Positions 38,501 to 47,676 of a DNA stretch of 64,000 nucleotides are shown in pieces. Positions within the stretch are counted from its first letter, which is position 1, and each line of letters opens with the position of its first letter. The position numbers and the translations under genes were made by a program. The DNA is taken from contig NZ_CP134771.1 of assembly GCF_031880315.1 (NCBI RefSeq), positions 4,894,501 through 4,958,500 of the forward strand. The letters are read 5' to 3'. The notes below the pieces were generated by a model. It did no database searches. It had not been told where the DNA came from and worked only from the letters and a program-made list of their open reading frames with translations. This stretch comes from Pseudomonas baltica (GTDB lineage Bacteria; Pseudomonadota; Gammaproteobacteria; Pseudomonadales; Pseudomonadaceae).

Positions 38501-41036
38501 GACTGAAACCTTCACCTACACCTTGACCGATGGTGACGGCGACTCGACCACCGCCAATCTGGTGATCGACGTGAAGAGCGATCCCGTGCCGGTCGCGGTG
38601 GCTCAGGAGGCGACCGTCACCTCCGGTGCCACTGGCGCCAATGTGCTGCTGGTAATCGATGTTTCCAACAGCATGAACGATATCGTCAAAGGCACCGACT
38701 TGACCCGACTGGATCTGGCCAAGCAGGCAGTCGACAAGATGCTTTTGCAATACGCCGATATTGGCGATGTGAAGGTGCAAGTCACCACCTTCAACAACCA
38801 GACCCATCAGGTCAGCTGCAGTTGGGTCGATGTTGCCGAGGCCATCCGCCTTGTCAACGGCCTGACCGCGGGCGGCGGCACCAACTACGACTACGCGCTT
38901 GACGGCGCGAAGACGGCCTACGCGGCGGATGGCAAGCTGGTGGGGGCGGGCGTGCAGACCGTTTCCTACTTCGTTTCCGACGGTAATCCGACGCTCTCGA
39001 GCGACAATCCTAAAGTCACTGGCGAGCAATCCGGCAACCAGACCAATCCCAATCTGGGCGACGGCATCGACAGCGATGAAGCGGCGGTGTGGACCGATTT
39101 CCTCAAGCTGCACGACATCAAGTCGGTCGCCATCGGCATCGGCAACAGCGTTCAAGCCGACTATCTGAACCCGATCGCCTTCGATGGCACCACGGGCAAG
39201 GACATCGCGCCACAGCTGGTGCGCGATGTCACGCAGTTGCCCAATATTCTCGGTGCCACGGTGCAAGGCCAGCCGGTGGTGGGTTCGCTCACCGATGGCG
39301 GCGGCTTCGGTGCTGACGGCGGCTTCGTCAAATCGATCAGCGTCGACGGCGTGAAGTACAGCTTCGATGGCAGCAATACCGTCACCGCAGGTGCCGGCGC
39401 GGTGGCCGATAACTACCGGTATATTGCCTCGGCCCACGAGTTGGCCGTCAGCACCCAGGATGGCGGTTTGCTGCAGGTCAATCTGCTCACCGGTGCCTAT
39501 ACCTACACACCACCAGTGGGTGCCACGCAAGCGTTCACCGAGACGGTGCTGTTCACCCTCACCGATACTAATGGCGATGTGGCCAGCAACGCCCTGACGG
39601 TGCACGTATTGGCCGATACGCCAGTGGTCGCGCCGACGGAAACCATCATCACCAACGTGCTCGATTCGAGCATCATCGTGCCTGCGGCGGCGTTGCTGGC
39701 CAATGCGGCGGCCGGCACCCAGGTGACCAGCTCGACAACCTTCGATACAGGCTGGGGCGCAGCGCGCGGAGCCGACTTTACCAGTACCTCGACGACGCCT
39801 CTGGCGTTCCGCGGTGCAACGGCGAATCGGCTGGATCTCGAGCGCTCGGAGTTCACCGTGCGCAATGCGGCGCCGATGACTGCAGCGTTGATCGTGCTCG
39901 GCGAGTTGGGTGCGGTGGGCAGTGCTTTGGCCTCCGACACCCTCACGGTCGAGCTGAAAAAGGGCGAAACGCTGCACTTGCAGTCCAGCCTCAACGACAG
40001 CCATGCCAGCCTGGCCTGGGCGGCCGCAGACGGTACTTACACGGTGCTTGGCAAGGACGGCAATTTCACTGCGACCGAAGATGGCGTCTACAAGATTCAC
40101 GTCACCAACCTGGCTGGCGCAGAAGGCACCAAGGCTGAGACCTACCAACTCACTCTGACCGTCGACTACAGCCATGCCACGACCACGCCGGTGCACACCG
40201 ACACCTACAGCGTTGCCGACAGCCATGGCGATTCAGCCACCGGCGCATTGGCGATTCATTACCAGGCCGGTAACCATCTGGTCGGTACCGACGGCAATGA
40301 TGTACTGATTGCCGGTGAAGGCCACAGCTTGCTGGAAGGCGGCAAGGGCGATGACGTGCTGGTGGCTGGCAGCCAGGGCGATGATCTGTACGGCAATGAT
40401 GGCAACGATCTGCTGATCGGCGGTGCGGGCGACGACACCCTTGATGGCGGCGATGGCAACAATACCGCGAGCTATGCCAAGGCAACGGCCGGCGTGCATG
40501 TCGATCTGACCCAGGTGGGCGTCGCTCAGGATACGGTCGGGGCAGGCAGCGACACGCTGTCGAATATTCAGAACCTGATCGGTTCGGATCACAACGACTG
40601 GCTGGTGGGCGATCTTCACGACAACGTCATCACCGGCGGCAAGGGCAACGATACCTTGACCGGCGGCGGTGGCAACGACACCTTCAAATGGCAGGACGGC
40701 GACACCGGGCACGACACGGTGACCGACTTCAAGCTGGGCAGCGACACGCTGGACCTGTCGCAGTTGCTGCACGGCGAGAACTCGGTGGCCAGTTCACTGG
40801 ATAATTTCCTGCAGTTCAAGGTGACCGGTACCGGTGAGGGATTGGTGTCGACCATCGAGATCAGCAGCCTGGGCAACGACAAGACCACCCAGACCATCTC
40901 GCTCGAGCACGTCGATGTGGCCAGTAATTATGGCGTGCAGGTCGGGGCTGGAGGGATGGTTGCCAGCGGGCATGACACGGCGACCATCATCAGTGGCATG
41001 TTGAATGATCACTCGTTGAAGGCTGATACGGTTTAG
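35517..41036 (+). CDS. lapA: LapA-type RTX adhesin with retention module
   Basis: The 1839-residue surface adhesin is the predicted cargo of LapEBC. The N-terminal retention module (1-110) ends in the LapG site TAAG (116-119), in 'VLEATAAGPTG'. Then come a Pro/Val-rich linker (about 190-215) and three repeats of about 270 residues (roughly 219-481, 482-752, 753-1020), each with an 'EADLP.GT' start and a 'YTLTDGDGDSTTANL' end. A von Willebrand A domain follows (about 1040-1250; MIDAS 'IDVSNSMND'), then a VCBS-like segment, RTX nonapeptides (about 1590-1650; 'GGAGDDTLDGGDGN') and a type I secretion target domain ('GGNDTFKWQDGDTGHDTVTDF'). It is far smaller than LapA of P. fluorescens or P. putida. 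The ATG at 35517 is used, with GGAG 7 nt upstream. Confidence 0.9.
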   Translation: MAVLIGVVKGVIGQVFVIHSDGSRRAVADGERLFAGDTLDTGTAGAVAVHLTNGNELTLGRGSSLQLSQQLLSDQPPNIVVHDQATAPDGSQLTEVQQIQQAIAAGADPTQVLEATAAGPTGTGVYTNTPPGDLGGGHSFVLLTETGGSVSPTVGFPTIGLGFDLLNAQEPVGDLFQTADAGVTTPVVPPVIVPPDVPPVTPPVVVPPDTPPVTTPTDNGITFVDLYRDGGEQRVFEADLPNGTNTAQGKGGDLTRTDVFSVVAPDGLASLTIDGVQVVSNGVLVSNTGDGTVQIVGQLGNTLTITGYNASTGVFNYTYVLSVDQQNNQTTSNTELSEDFHLVASDTDGDAGDAWLNVRITDDSPIANNDVGSTVTQQSPEITGNVVANDFVGADTNANPVSIDPALNPGFVVSGQTIIGTYGTLTLGTDGTYTYVLNPESEAFQAYKDSGLAAKETFTYTLTDGDGDKTTANLTVNIAANHEVIFNWLHASGGDLIFSEADLPNGTSVEPNKASFLTDHSSVYIDAKDGLANLSIEVYRDGQLQSTQVVSNGNLVSNSVQIVGESGNILTVTGYDKVTGILSYTYVLSEAVQNNPPASGDLANLQLSDDFKLVGTDTDGDTGSAWINITIKDDAPIASNDVGASLVTDKAPELSGTVLANDKVGADSNATPVTIKASDNPDFSVNGQVVEGKYGTLTLHADGTYDYVLNSGSDAFKELRASGLTDKEVFKYTLTDGDGDSTTANLTIDIGANHAVVFNWLGSTGGDLEFKEADLPAGTNTASDKANFLTDHSSVYIDAKDGLANLSIDTLVNGQTVTTLVVANGVLVNSQGVVVPGESGNNLTITGYNASTGVLSYSYTLAEPGHNNAPGSADPLAETQLSDDFKLTATDTDGDTASAWINITIKDDSPVANNDQGDSTLSTKLLSIAGDVLTNDHVGADTNANPVTLTDASGKVVTSLEGQFGTLEMGTDGKYTYTLDPSSPAYQALASGQTATETFTYTLTDGDGDSTTANLVIDVKSDPVPVAVAQEATVTSGATGANVLLVIDVSNSMNDIVKGTDLTRLDLAKQAVDKMLLQYADIGDVKVQVTTFNNQTHQVSCSWVDVAEAIRLVNGLTAGGGTNYDYALDGAKTAYAADGKLVGAGVQTVSYFVSDGNPTLSSDNPKVTGEQSGNQTNPNLGDGIDSDEAAVWTDFLKLHDIKSVAIGIGNSVQADYLNPIAFDGTTGKDIAPQLVRDVTQLPNILGATVQGQPVVGSLTDGGGFGADGGFVKSISVDGVKYSFDGSNTVTAGAGAVADNYRYIASAHELAVSTQDGGLLQVNLLTGAYTYTPPVGATQAFTETVLFTLTDTNGDVASNALTVHVLADTPVVAPTETIITNVLDSSIIVPAAALLANAAAGTQVTSSTTFDTGWGAARGADFTSTSTTPLAFRGATANRLDLERSEFTVRNAAPMTAALIVLGELGAVGSALASDTLTVELKKGETLHLQSSLNDSHASLAWAAADGTYTVLGKDGNFTATEDGVYKIHVTNLAGAEGTKAETYQLTLTVDYSHATTTPVHTDTYSVADSHGDSATGALAIHYQAGNHLVGTDGNDVLIAGEGHSLLEGGKGDDVLVAGSQGDDLYGNDGNDLLIGGAGDDTLDGGDGNNTASYAKATAGVHVDLTQVGVAQDTVGAGSDTLSNIQNLIGSDHNDWLVGDLHDNVITGGKGNDTLTGGGGNDTFKWQDGDTGHDTVTDFKLGSDTLDLSQLLHGENSVASSLDNFLQFKVTGTGEGLVSTIEISSLGNDKTTQTISLEHVDVASNYGVQVGAGGMVASGHDTATIISGMLNDHSLKADTV

Positions 41037-41047
41037 GCCAGTAACAG

Positions 41048-41110
41048 GCTGCAAGCTGCAAGCGGCGAGCCACAGGCTTTACGCTTGCAGCTTGCAGCTT
41101 GCAGCTTGCA
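41048..41110. repeat. Inverted and tandem heptamer repeat between lapA and lapD
   Basis: GCTGCAAGCTGCAAGC (41048-41063) and GCTTGCAGCTTGCAGC (41083-41098) are exact reverse complements. The right arm continues as four copies of GCTTGCA (41083-41110). The element separates convergent genes and could form a long hairpin that ends both transcripts. Confidence 0.9.
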
Positions 41111-41113
41111 GCT

Positions 41114-43072
41114 TCAAAGCGGCACTGGCACCCCGATCCAGCGGCCCATGGCGCCGTACACGCCTAATTCCTGCAACACCTCGAACTCCTGCGCACTCTC
41201 CACCATCTCCGCAATCAGCGGCAGATCGATGCTGCGTGTCGTGCGCAGTACCGCGTCGATGAACAGGCGTTTGTCCGGTTGTACATCGATGGCGTGGATA
41301 TAACTGCCGTCGAGCTTGAGGTACGCCAACCCCAAGTGGCTGAGATTGCCGATCTGGCTGAACAGCCCGCCAAAGTGCTGCAAACCGAACGCATATCCAC
41401 TGCCGATGATCCCCCGGGCCAGAAACTGCAACGTGGCGGCGACGGGCAGGTTGCGCTCGTCGGCTTCCAGCGTCAGCCAGCGGGCCTGGGCCGGATGGGC
41501 ATTGAGGGTCTCGATGATGGCGGCCATCGCCAGCGGGTCGTTAAGGGTGCTGCTGGACAGGCTCAGGGCCAGGGGTTGCGGCTGGTGCTGCAACGCCACG
41601 AGGGTATGCTCGAGCATCAGGCGATCCAGGCGGGTCGACCAGCCCAGGCGCTGAATCCACGGTAGAAAGCGCCCGGCGGCAATGGCTTCGCCGGTGTTGT
41701 CCAGCAGCCGCGCCAGCACCTTGCGGTGCACTACGGTGCCTGGGGCGGTGCACGCCACCACCGGTTGGCAATACAGCAGCAATCTGCCTTCGGTGAGTGC
41801 CGCATCGATCCAGTCGCGCCAATCATGGGCGGAGTAGGCCGGCGGATAGGGGTAATCGCTGGACAGATAATCGCTGGACACTGCCCAAGGCTGTTGTGGC
41901 TGGGCTTGGGCCATGGCAAGTGCCTGGTCCAGCTCGCGCATGATCTGATCCCGCGCCTGCCCCGGGTGATAGTCGGTGATCCCTATGAGCGCCACGGGTT
42001 GGTGATCGCTGGCACCCGTCGGGAACAAGGTCGCCACCCGTTGGCTCAGGTCAGCGGCCAACTGCTCGACATCCTGAGCGGTGATGCCCGGCATGAGCAG
42101 GCTGAATTCTCCACCGCGATTGCGCGCCGGCAGCCATTGCTGGCGATGAGGGGAGCTCATCAGCTCGCGCAGCAGGTCGCCGACTGCACGTATGAGGCCA
42201 TCGGTGTGCTGACCGCCGAGACGCTGATTGATCCCGGCCAGATCGTCAAGGCGCAGGGTCAGCATATAGCCTGGGCCGTTGTGCTCGGTGACCAGCAAGG
42301 CCTGGGTCAGGCGCGCGTCGAGCAGGCGCCGATTGGCCAGCCCTGTGAGGCTGTCCTGGAAGGCTTCCTCCTGCAGCCGATCGCTGCGCGCGGCCTGCTC
42401 GGCGAACAGCTGCTTGAGTTTGCCGACCATCTGATTCATCGCCAGCACCACGCGGCGCAGTTCCGGGGTGTGGGGAATGTTGTCGAGCAGGCGAAACTCG
42501 CGCTGGGCGATGGCGTCGGCCTGACGCGTCATGTCGTCCAGCGGGCGCAACTGGCGGCGCAATAGCCAGCCGCCGAAAATCGCACTGAGCAGGGCACAAC
42601 CGCTGAGCCAGGCTAGGCTGCCCAGGGCCATGTCCCATAATCGTCCCAAGGCGAACCTGGGATGGCTGGCCACTTGCACCTGGGCCGCCTGCTCCCAGCC
42701 ACGCATGATCAGCGCCGCGCCTTGCTCGGGGCGCAGGTCCACCAGGCGCGCGAACCAGGCAGGCGCGCCGTCGTCATCGTCGGGGTCGCTGGTGCGTTCG
42801 ACCATGACCTTGTGATCCTTGATATTCACCACCCGGATGCTGGCGTAGTAACCGCTGTCGAAGATCGACGTGACCATCAGTTCGACCATCGCCGGGTCGT
42901 CGATATTGGCAGTAAGGGTCAATCCCAGCGCCGTGGCGGCATCCTGGGCGTGGGCGCGTAACTGGTCCGTCAGTTGCGAGCGCGAGGTCTCCAGGCTGAC
43001 GATGAAACTGCCACTGAACGCCACCACCAGAAACACGCAGATGGCCAGGAACAGTTGTTTGAGCAAAGACAT
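41114..43072 (-). CDS. lapD: c-di-GMP receptor LapD
   Basis: The 652-residue inner-membrane protein binds c-di-GMP in the cytoplasm and sequesters the protease LapG in the periplasm. An N-terminal membrane segment (about 5-26), a periplasmic domain with Trp126 in 'MRGWEQAAQ' (the LapG-contact Trp), a second membrane segment (about 152-172) and a HAMP domain come first. The GGDEF ('RGGEF') and EAL ('KVLARL') domains follow, both degenerate in the same way as P. fluorescens LapD, so it is a receptor, not an enzyme. GAGGAGGT precedes the ATG. lapG lies 89 bp upstream in the same direction. Confidence 0.94.
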   Translation of the reverse strand: MSLLKQLFLAICVFLVVAFSGSFIVSLETSRSQLTDQLRAHAQDAATALGLTLTANIDDPAMVELMVTSIFDSGYYASIRVVNIKDHKVMVERTSDPDDDDGAPAWFARLVDLRPEQGAALIMRGWEQAAQVQVASHPRFALGRLWDMALGSLAWLSGCALLSAIFGGWLLRRQLRPLDDMTRQADAIAQREFRLLDNIPHTPELRRVVLAMNQMVGKLKQLFAEQAARSDRLQEEAFQDSLTGLANRRLLDARLTQALLVTEHNGPGYMLTLRLDDLAGINQRLGGQHTDGLIRAVGDLLRELMSSPHRQQWLPARNRGGEFSLLMPGITAQDVEQLAADLSQRVATLFPTGASDHQPVALIGITDYHPGQARDQIMRELDQALAMAQAQPQQPWAVSSDYLSSDYPYPPAYSAHDWRDWIDAALTEGRLLLYCQPVVACTAPGTVVHRKVLARLLDNTGEAIAAGRFLPWIQRLGWSTRLDRLMLEHTLVALQHQPQPLALSLSSSTLNDPLAMAAIIETLNAHPAQARWLTLEADERNLPVAATLQFLARGIIGSGYAFGLQHFGGLFSQIGNLSHLGLAYLKLDGSYIHAIDVQPDKRLFIDAVLRTTRSIDLPLIAEMVESAQEFEVLQELGVYGAMGRWIGVPVPL

Positions 43073-43161
43073 TCATACCTCCTCGGGGCAAGGTGTGTCT
43101 GGCACTGACTGCATTCGGCCATCGACGGTGAACAACCTGTAGCGGTATTGCGGGTGCGGGG

Positions 43162-43872
43162 TCAGCCCTCACCGATATTGAAACCTTCATTGCGCATTTT
43201 TTTCAGTACCCCCTGCCAACGCGATAACTGTTTGGGGTCACCGCGGGTGATGGCGCCCGTGAACGGATCGATCAGAAACAACCCCTCCGCATTGAAGGCG
43301 TAAACCGGCAGCAGGTCGTGGCGCTGGGAGGCGGGGAGGATCTGGCCGATGAGGTTGTCGAGCACCAACGGATCGCTGCTGTCGCTGATGTAGTAGCTGA
43401 GTACCATGTGCGCCTGATTGAGCTTGAGCGACTTGACGTAAGTGATGCGCAGGCGTTCGGCTGGCACCCCCAGCTGGCGCAGGCTGAAATATTTGGCCAG
43501 GGCGAAATCTTCGCAATCACCAGCGCCCTTGGTCAGGGCTTCCACCGGTGTTGCCCAGTAGTCGACGACGCCCCAGATGCTGAGATCATCTCGAAATCCC
43601 AGCTGTTGATTGAAGAAGCGATTGACCGTTTCCAGTTGTTGTTGCTCCGGCTGGCGGCTGCTGTTTTGCAGCAGCTGCGCCCAGGCTTGCAGGCGCTCCT
43701 GAGCGCTGCCAAGGGCGCCGTGTGATTCGGCGAGGGCGAGTATGCGGCCCATGTCCCAGTTGGCCGCCAGGTGGCCGAACAGAGCGAGACCCACGCACAA
43801 GGCAACGAGCCGAACGAAGGGACGGTTCGGCAGCCTTCTTCCTGAAAAAAACCGTCGCGGGTGAAGAGGCAT
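43162..43872 (-). CDS. lapG: Periplasmic adhesin protease LapG
   Basis: The 236-residue protein is a transglutaminase-like cysteine protease (BTLCP family). A membrane or signal segment lies at about 20-36. The catalytic triad is Cys120 in 'GAGDCEDFALAKY', His155 in 'NQAHMVLSYY' and Asp172 in 'LVLDNLIG'. It cuts LapA after the first Ala of the TAAG-type site when c-di-GMP is low. In P. fluorescens it needs calcium. It is the first gene of the lapG-lapD pair. Confidence 0.94.
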   Translation of the reverse strand: MPLHPRRFFSGRRLPNRPFVRLVALCVGLALFGHLAANWDMGRILALAESHGALGSAQERLQAWAQLLQNSSRQPEQQQLETVNRFFNQQLGFRDDLSIWGVVDYWATPVEALTKGAGDCEDFALAKYFSLRQLGVPAERLRITYVKSLKLNQAHMVLSYYISDSSDPLVLDNLIGQILPASQRHDLLPVYAFNAEGLFLIDPFTGAITRGDPKQLSRWQGVLKKMRNEGFNIGEG

Positions 43873-43951
43873 GGTGAATGCGCTCTTTGGTCGAGATCAG
43901 AGGAGTCTAGGTCAGGCGGGGGAGGGCAGGAGGCGTTTCGGGAGAGATCTT

Positions 43952-44023
43952 TGTGGGAGTGGGCGCGCGCGTCCTGCGGCGAAGCCGTTTCAAGCTTCGC
44001 GCGCAGACCCCGCTCCCACAGGA
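43952..44023. repeat. REP-like palindrome between lapG and the YecA-like gene
   Basis: TGTGGGAGTGGGCGCGCGCG and CGCGCGCAGACCCCGCTCCCACA pair imperfectly around a loop with GCGAAGCCGTTTCAAGCTTCGC. It belongs to the same REP group as the other copies. Confidence 0.82.
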
Positions 44024-44039
44024 TATGTGAAGGGCTGTA

Positions 44040-44627
44040 TCAGTGATGGCGCGGCTTGAGGATCGCCGGTTTTTCGTCCGGGGCGTTGCACAGCAGGTAC
44101 AGCGCGGTCAGCGCCTCCGGGATCTGCACGATCATGTCGTCCATCAAATTGGCATCGGCGGCGATATCGGCAAACTCGGGTTGCTCGTCGAACAGCCCGG
44201 AACCGACCATGATCGGCAGGAGCATTTCGCTGACTTCGTCTTCCGCCGTCTCGAACCAGGCCGCTTCGCGCAGGAACACGCCTTCCATGAAGCCGATGCA
44301 CCAGCCGCGCAGGTCGGAGTCATCCGGGTCGTCGCCCAGATCCAGGTCGCAAGGCAACTCGAACTCTTCGTCGCTGGCCAGTTGACGGGCGATGTGCGCC
44401 TTGAGGGCCAGCAGCGTCGACTCGATGGCATCGCGCTCGGTGTTGTCGGCGTAGTGTGGCTCTTCGGCGAACAGGGCGTCGATCCACTCGCGATCGGGCA
44501 CCACATCGGCGCAGATCGACAGGGCAGTCAAATAGCCATGCGCGGCCACGTAATCCAGCGCTTCTTCGTGCAGCTCGTCGGCGTCGAGGAAGACTTGCAG
44601 GCGGGTGAGTTGCTCAGCGAAGGACAT
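44040..44627 (-). CDS. YecA/YgfB (UPF0149) family protein
   Basis: The 195-residue acidic cytosolic protein starts MSFAEQLTRLQVFLDADELHEEALDYVAAHGYLTAL, and has 'LRGWCIGFMEGVFLREAAWF', the core of the UPF0149 (YecA/YgfB) family. The C-terminal SEC-C zinc motif of E. coli YecA is missing. Function is unclear; some members affect gene expression in P. aeruginosa. A TAGAAT -10-like box lies about 30 bp upstream of the ATG. Divergent from recQ. Confidence 0.85.
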   Translation of the reverse strand: MSFAEQLTRLQVFLDADELHEEALDYVAAHGYLTALSICADVVPDREWIDALFAEEPHYADNTERDAIESTLLALKAHIARQLASDEEFELPCDLDLGDDPDDSDLRGWCIGFMEGVFLREAAWFETAEDEVSEMLLPIMVGSGLFDEQPEFADIAADANLMDDMIVQIPEALTALYLLCNAPDEKPAILKPRHH

Positions 44628-44882
44628 TGGATGACTACCTTGGGAATATACGATGGTGAATTCTAGGCTTTGTAAGGCCCGCGCGCCACCCGCGCGGCCA
44701 ACTATGGGCTTACCAGCGGTCACGCGGGCGGTGCCCTGCGCTGCGGACGGGTCGGGTATACTGCTGCGGTTCGTGACCGTGGCGGTGTTCCTGTAACGCT
44801 CGCTTACGTGTTTTTTAGTGTAGTGCGGTGATTTTTCATTCAGCCTGACGGCCGAATGGTTCTGCGATTTCTGGAGTTTTTC

Positions 44883-47012
<2,130 letters not shown>

Positions 47013-47078
47013 TCACGGCGGGTTGGCTTAGGGATATCGGTATGACTATTGCGTCATGCCTGCGGACATGCTTAGCTC

Positions 47079-47091
47079 ACTAATTATTAGT
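47079..47091. promoter_or_regulatory. Palindrome, possible MarR operator
   Basis: ACTAATTATTAGT has two perfect 6-bp arms around one base, 22 bp before the marR-like ATG. MarR proteins often repress their own genes through AT-rich palindromes of this kind. Confidence 0.35.
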
Positions 47092-47113
47092 AATGTTCCT
47101 ACGTGAGTCGAAT

Positions 47114-47545
47114 ATGCCGTTGACTGATCAACATCGTTTTGGAATGCAATTGGCGCAGCTGTCGCGCGGCTGGCGGGCGGAGCTCGATCGGCGTTTGATC
47201 GGCATGGGGCTGTCCCAGGCGCGCTGGCTGGTGCTGCTGCACCTGGCGCGATTCACCGAGGCGCCGACCCAGCGCGAATTGGCACAGAGCGTTGGCGTCG
47301 AAGGGCCGACCCTGGCCCGGCTGCTCGACAGCCTGGAAGGTCAAGGACTTGTCAGCCGCCAGGCGGTGCTCGAAGACCGTCGCGCGAAAAAGATCACCCT
47401 GAGCCCCCCGGCCTTGCCGATCATCGAGCAGATCGAGGCCATCGCCAACGACCTGCGAATTGAATTGTTTCAAGGCGTGGACGAAGAAGAGCTGCGTATC
47501 GCGATGCGTGTGCATTCGCGTATTCTCGCTAATCTGGAAAAGTAA
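47114..47545 (+). CDS. MarR-family transcriptional regulator
   Basis: The 143-residue protein has a winged helix-turn-helix at about 30-95 ('MGLSQARWLVLLHLARFTEAPTQRELAQSVGVEGPTLARLLDSLEGQGLVSRQAVLEDRRAKKITLS'). This pattern and size are close to SlyA-type regulators. There is no adjacent efflux or catabolic gene to suggest a target. The ATG at 47114 gives MPLTDQHRFG; an upstream start at 47093 would run into the palindrome. Confidence 0.9.
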   Translation: MPLTDQHRFGMQLAQLSRGWRAELDRRLIGMGLSQARWLVLLHLARFTEAPTQRELAQSVGVEGPTLARLLDSLEGQGLVSRQAVLEDRRAKKITLSPPALPIIEQIEAIANDLRIELFQGVDEEELRIAMRVHSRILANLEK

Positions 47546-47546
47546 T

Positions 47547-47565
47547 CCCTGAGTAACGCTCAGGG
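47547..47565 (+). terminator. Possible terminator after the MarR gene
   Basis: CCCTGAG and CTCAGGG form a 7-bp stem around a 5-nt loop right after the stop. The following TCGTGTT has only a weak T-run, so termination may be partial. Confidence 0.45.
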
Positions 47566-47676
47566 TCGTGTTGGCCCTGGGCAGCCTCCTGTGCCCTGAG
47601 TGGCTTCTGTGCTTGGTGAAAACAGGCCGGCACGCTATAAAAGAGTCATCGGAAGCAGTTTCCTCAAGGGATTCCC

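Noticed and set aside
35178..40226. Open frame of about 1680 codons on the minus strand over the adhesin gene
   Set aside because: It is a mirror of the codon bias of the adhesin repeats (Gly/Asp/Thr codons read backwards). It has no ribosome-binding site or known domains.
41083..41110. GCTTGCA tandem units considered as a replication iteron or CRISPR
   Set aside because: Units of 7 bp with no spacers, no rep gene and an inverted partner; better explained as a hairpin repeat.
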